Of a stretch of DNA of 34,084 bases, positions 33,252 to 34,084 are shown one piece after another (the first letter of the stretch is position 1; each line of letters begins with the position of its first letter). The stretch is taken from the NCBI GenBank assembly GCA_035490315.1, contig DATHET010000204.1, positions 1 to 34,084 on the forward strand. Direction: 5' to 3'. This DNA is from JADJQU01 sp035490315. GTDB taxonomy: Bacteria > Planctomycetota > UBA1135 > GCA-002686595. The notes beneath the pieces are model-generated. The model saw only the letters and a program-made list of their open reading frames with translations. It did not search any database and was not told the origin of the DNA. The position numbers and the translations under genes are program-made.

Positions 33252-33698
33252 ATGATGGACGACGCACTCCCGAACCCAAGTCCGTGGCCCAGGCGACTTC
33301 GTTGGCTTTTCGGAATCGTCGCCGCCCTAATGCTGATTGCTGCTATCGCCTACGCAGCATTCATGTACTTGCTTCTCTCCTCCTTCAAGGGGCCGTACGA
33401 CGGCCGAAATCGGATTACGTTTACAAGAGAAGCGTGGCTCGCGGCCGAACACGACTGGGATGGAGCGCGCTACTTGATGCTCGACGACTTGCTGGCCACA
33501 GAATCGTTGGAGGGGCAGTCGCGTTCGGAGATTGAGTCCTTTCTCGGACCGCTGATTCCACCGACGGAGTACCCGGGCGGAGAGTGGTGCTACTTTCTCG
33601 GGCCTGAGCCTAGCTGGGTGACGCTCGACAACATCTGGCTGGCTATCGAGTTCGACGACTCCGATCACGTGCTCACGACGCGAACCTTCACTGACTGA
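33252..33698 (+). CDS. Small membrane-anchored protein with BamE/SmpA-like C-terminal domain
   Basis: 148 residues from ATG 33252 (a second ATG follows at 33255). A single membrane segment spans about 18-42 (WLFGIVAALMLIAAIAYAAFMYLLL). The exported part has RYLMLDDLLATESLEGQSRSEIESFLGP, then GGEWCYFLGPE and a final strand WLAIEFDDSDHVL. This pattern, a helix pair followed by strands, resembles the SmpA/OmlA (BamE) fold of small lipoproteins, here attached by a helix. Codon use is less GC-rich at third positions than in the electron-transfer cluster. The gene lies between the two tRNA-like elements, 76 bases after the first and 113 before the second. Confidence 0.75.
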   Translation: MMDDALPNPSPWPRRLRWLFGIVAALMLIAAIAYAAFMYLLLSSFKGPYDGRNRITFTREAWLAAEHDWDGARYLMLDDLLATESLEGQSRSEIESFLGPLIPPTEYPGGEWCYFLGPEPSWVTLDNIWLAIEFDDSDHVLTTRTFTD

Positions 33699-33811
33699 CT
33701 CGCGGGGCACCCACTGAGCGCTGGAGGCCGGTCGGAGCGCAGTGCAGAAGGCGTCCCGCCACCCAAGCTGGTCAAGTTCGCTCGCTCGCGCTATTCTTCC
33801 CACCCACTCGT

Positions 33812-34010
33812 GCGGGCGTAGCTCAGTTGGTAGAGCGCAACCTTCCCAAGACTGTGGAAGGTTGTAGTCATCCATCTGAACGCGCGCGTAAGTGGCGTAA
33901 GCGGCGCGGCTTACGGCAGCGCTCTTTCACCTCTGCCCGTAAACTGCCACTGCCAGTGGCACTTTAGTGGCGGTCTGGAAGGCCGCATCTGTCCGATCGC
34001 CTGCGAGCTG
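33812..34010 (+). ncRNA. tRNA-5'-half-headed structured element, copy B
   Basis: 33812-33849 fits positions 1-38 of a tRNA: acceptor GCGGGCG, TA, D-arm GCTC/GAGC, G26, stem CAACC and loop TTCCCAA (Gly CCC-like anticodon). The expected 3' half is missing; ACTGTGGAAGGTT follows, as in copy A. AACCTTCC (33839-33846) pairs perfectly with GGAAGGTT (33856-33863). CGTAAGC pairs with GCTTACG (33896-33915, 7 bp), where copy A has a wobble and a bulge. GCCAC pairs with GTGGC (33946-33971), where copy A has GCAC/GTGC. The 3' block 33961-34010 is shared with copy A. Conserved pairing with changed bases supports a selected RNA structure. Confidence 0.55.
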
Positions 34011-34053
34011 AAATAGCGTGCAAGACAGGCCGTGGACCGACGTCCAATCCCCC

Positions 34054-34084
34054 ATGATCAAGCGCAGATGGAATTGGAAGAAGA
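34054..34084 (+). CDS. Possible start of a gene running off the window
   Basis: ATG 34054 opens a frame (MIKRRWNWKK) that continues past the window end, 43 bases after the second tRNA-like element. The first such element is likewise followed by a gene start after 76 bases. Ten codons are too few to judge. Confidence 0.25.
   Translation, partial: MIKRRWNWKK

Noticed and set aside
33812..33849. A normal tRNA-Gly (CCC) gene
   Set aside because: The first half fits well, but the second half of the anticodon stem is imperfect and no variable loop, T arm with TTCGA-type loop or 3' acceptor strand follows within the window.
1..34084. CRISPR array, prophage, insertion sequence or replication origin
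   Set aside because: No regularly spaced direct repeats, transposase, integrase, phage structural gene or DnaA-box cluster was seen.

Overview
The window is high-GC bacterial DNA, most probably from a Planctomycetota genome. This is an inference: it rests on an ECF-type sigma factor fused to a membrane anchor and a long carboxypeptidase-regulatory-like exported region, on several large secreted proteins of that style, and on a C-terminal module (26648-29497, minus strand) that I associate from memory with secreted planctomycete proteins. No marker gene is present to prove it.

Layout. 1-207 is the tail of an upstream gene. 326-3445 is the sigma-factor fusion. A near-perfect palindrome (3453-3559) follows, and a second, partly truncated copy lies at 18591-18680. 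Between the two copies sits one functional module. It starts with a two-component system: a histidine kinase whose first PAS domain keeps the FixL heme-pocket residues (3647-5269), and a NarL/FixJ-type regulator (5278-5955). Next come an outer-membrane barrel (6067-7602), a 13-heme lipoprotein cytochrome (7590-8609), a decaheme OmcA/MtrC-type lipoprotein (8648-11533), a helical anchored protein (11547-12356) and a tetraheme cytochrome with a Cys-rich tail (12409-13158). The module ends with a four-gene complex of pentaheme cytochrome, molybdopterin-family subunit, four-cluster ferredoxin and NrfD-like membrane protein (13189-18576), in the same order as Qrc. Read together, this is a candidate route between the quinone pool and the cell exterior: Qrc-like complex, periplasmic hemes, porin-cytochrome conduit, surface decaheme protein, probably under oxygen or redox control. 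The direction of electron flow cannot be read from sequence.

Right of the module: a second carboxypeptidase-regulatory-like protein (18683-20620); a large secreted protein with a BIG2 domain (20886-23519); three minus-strand exported proteins (beta-helix/Kelch 26648-29497, thioredoxin-like 25350-26627, beta-sandwich 23535-25286); a frameshifted cupin lipoprotein (29824-30362); two small membrane proteins; and a minus-strand pair joining a CDP-archaeol synthase homologue to a CDP-alcohol phosphatidyltransferase (31646-32736).

The right end (32980-34084) carries two diverged copies of an approximately 200-nt element. Each begins like the 5' half of a tRNA, then passes into a shared non-tRNA sequence with hairpins that covary between the copies. 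They flank a small membrane-protein gene, and another ORF may begin after the second copy. This looks like an undescribed structured RNA or a repeated cassette unit.
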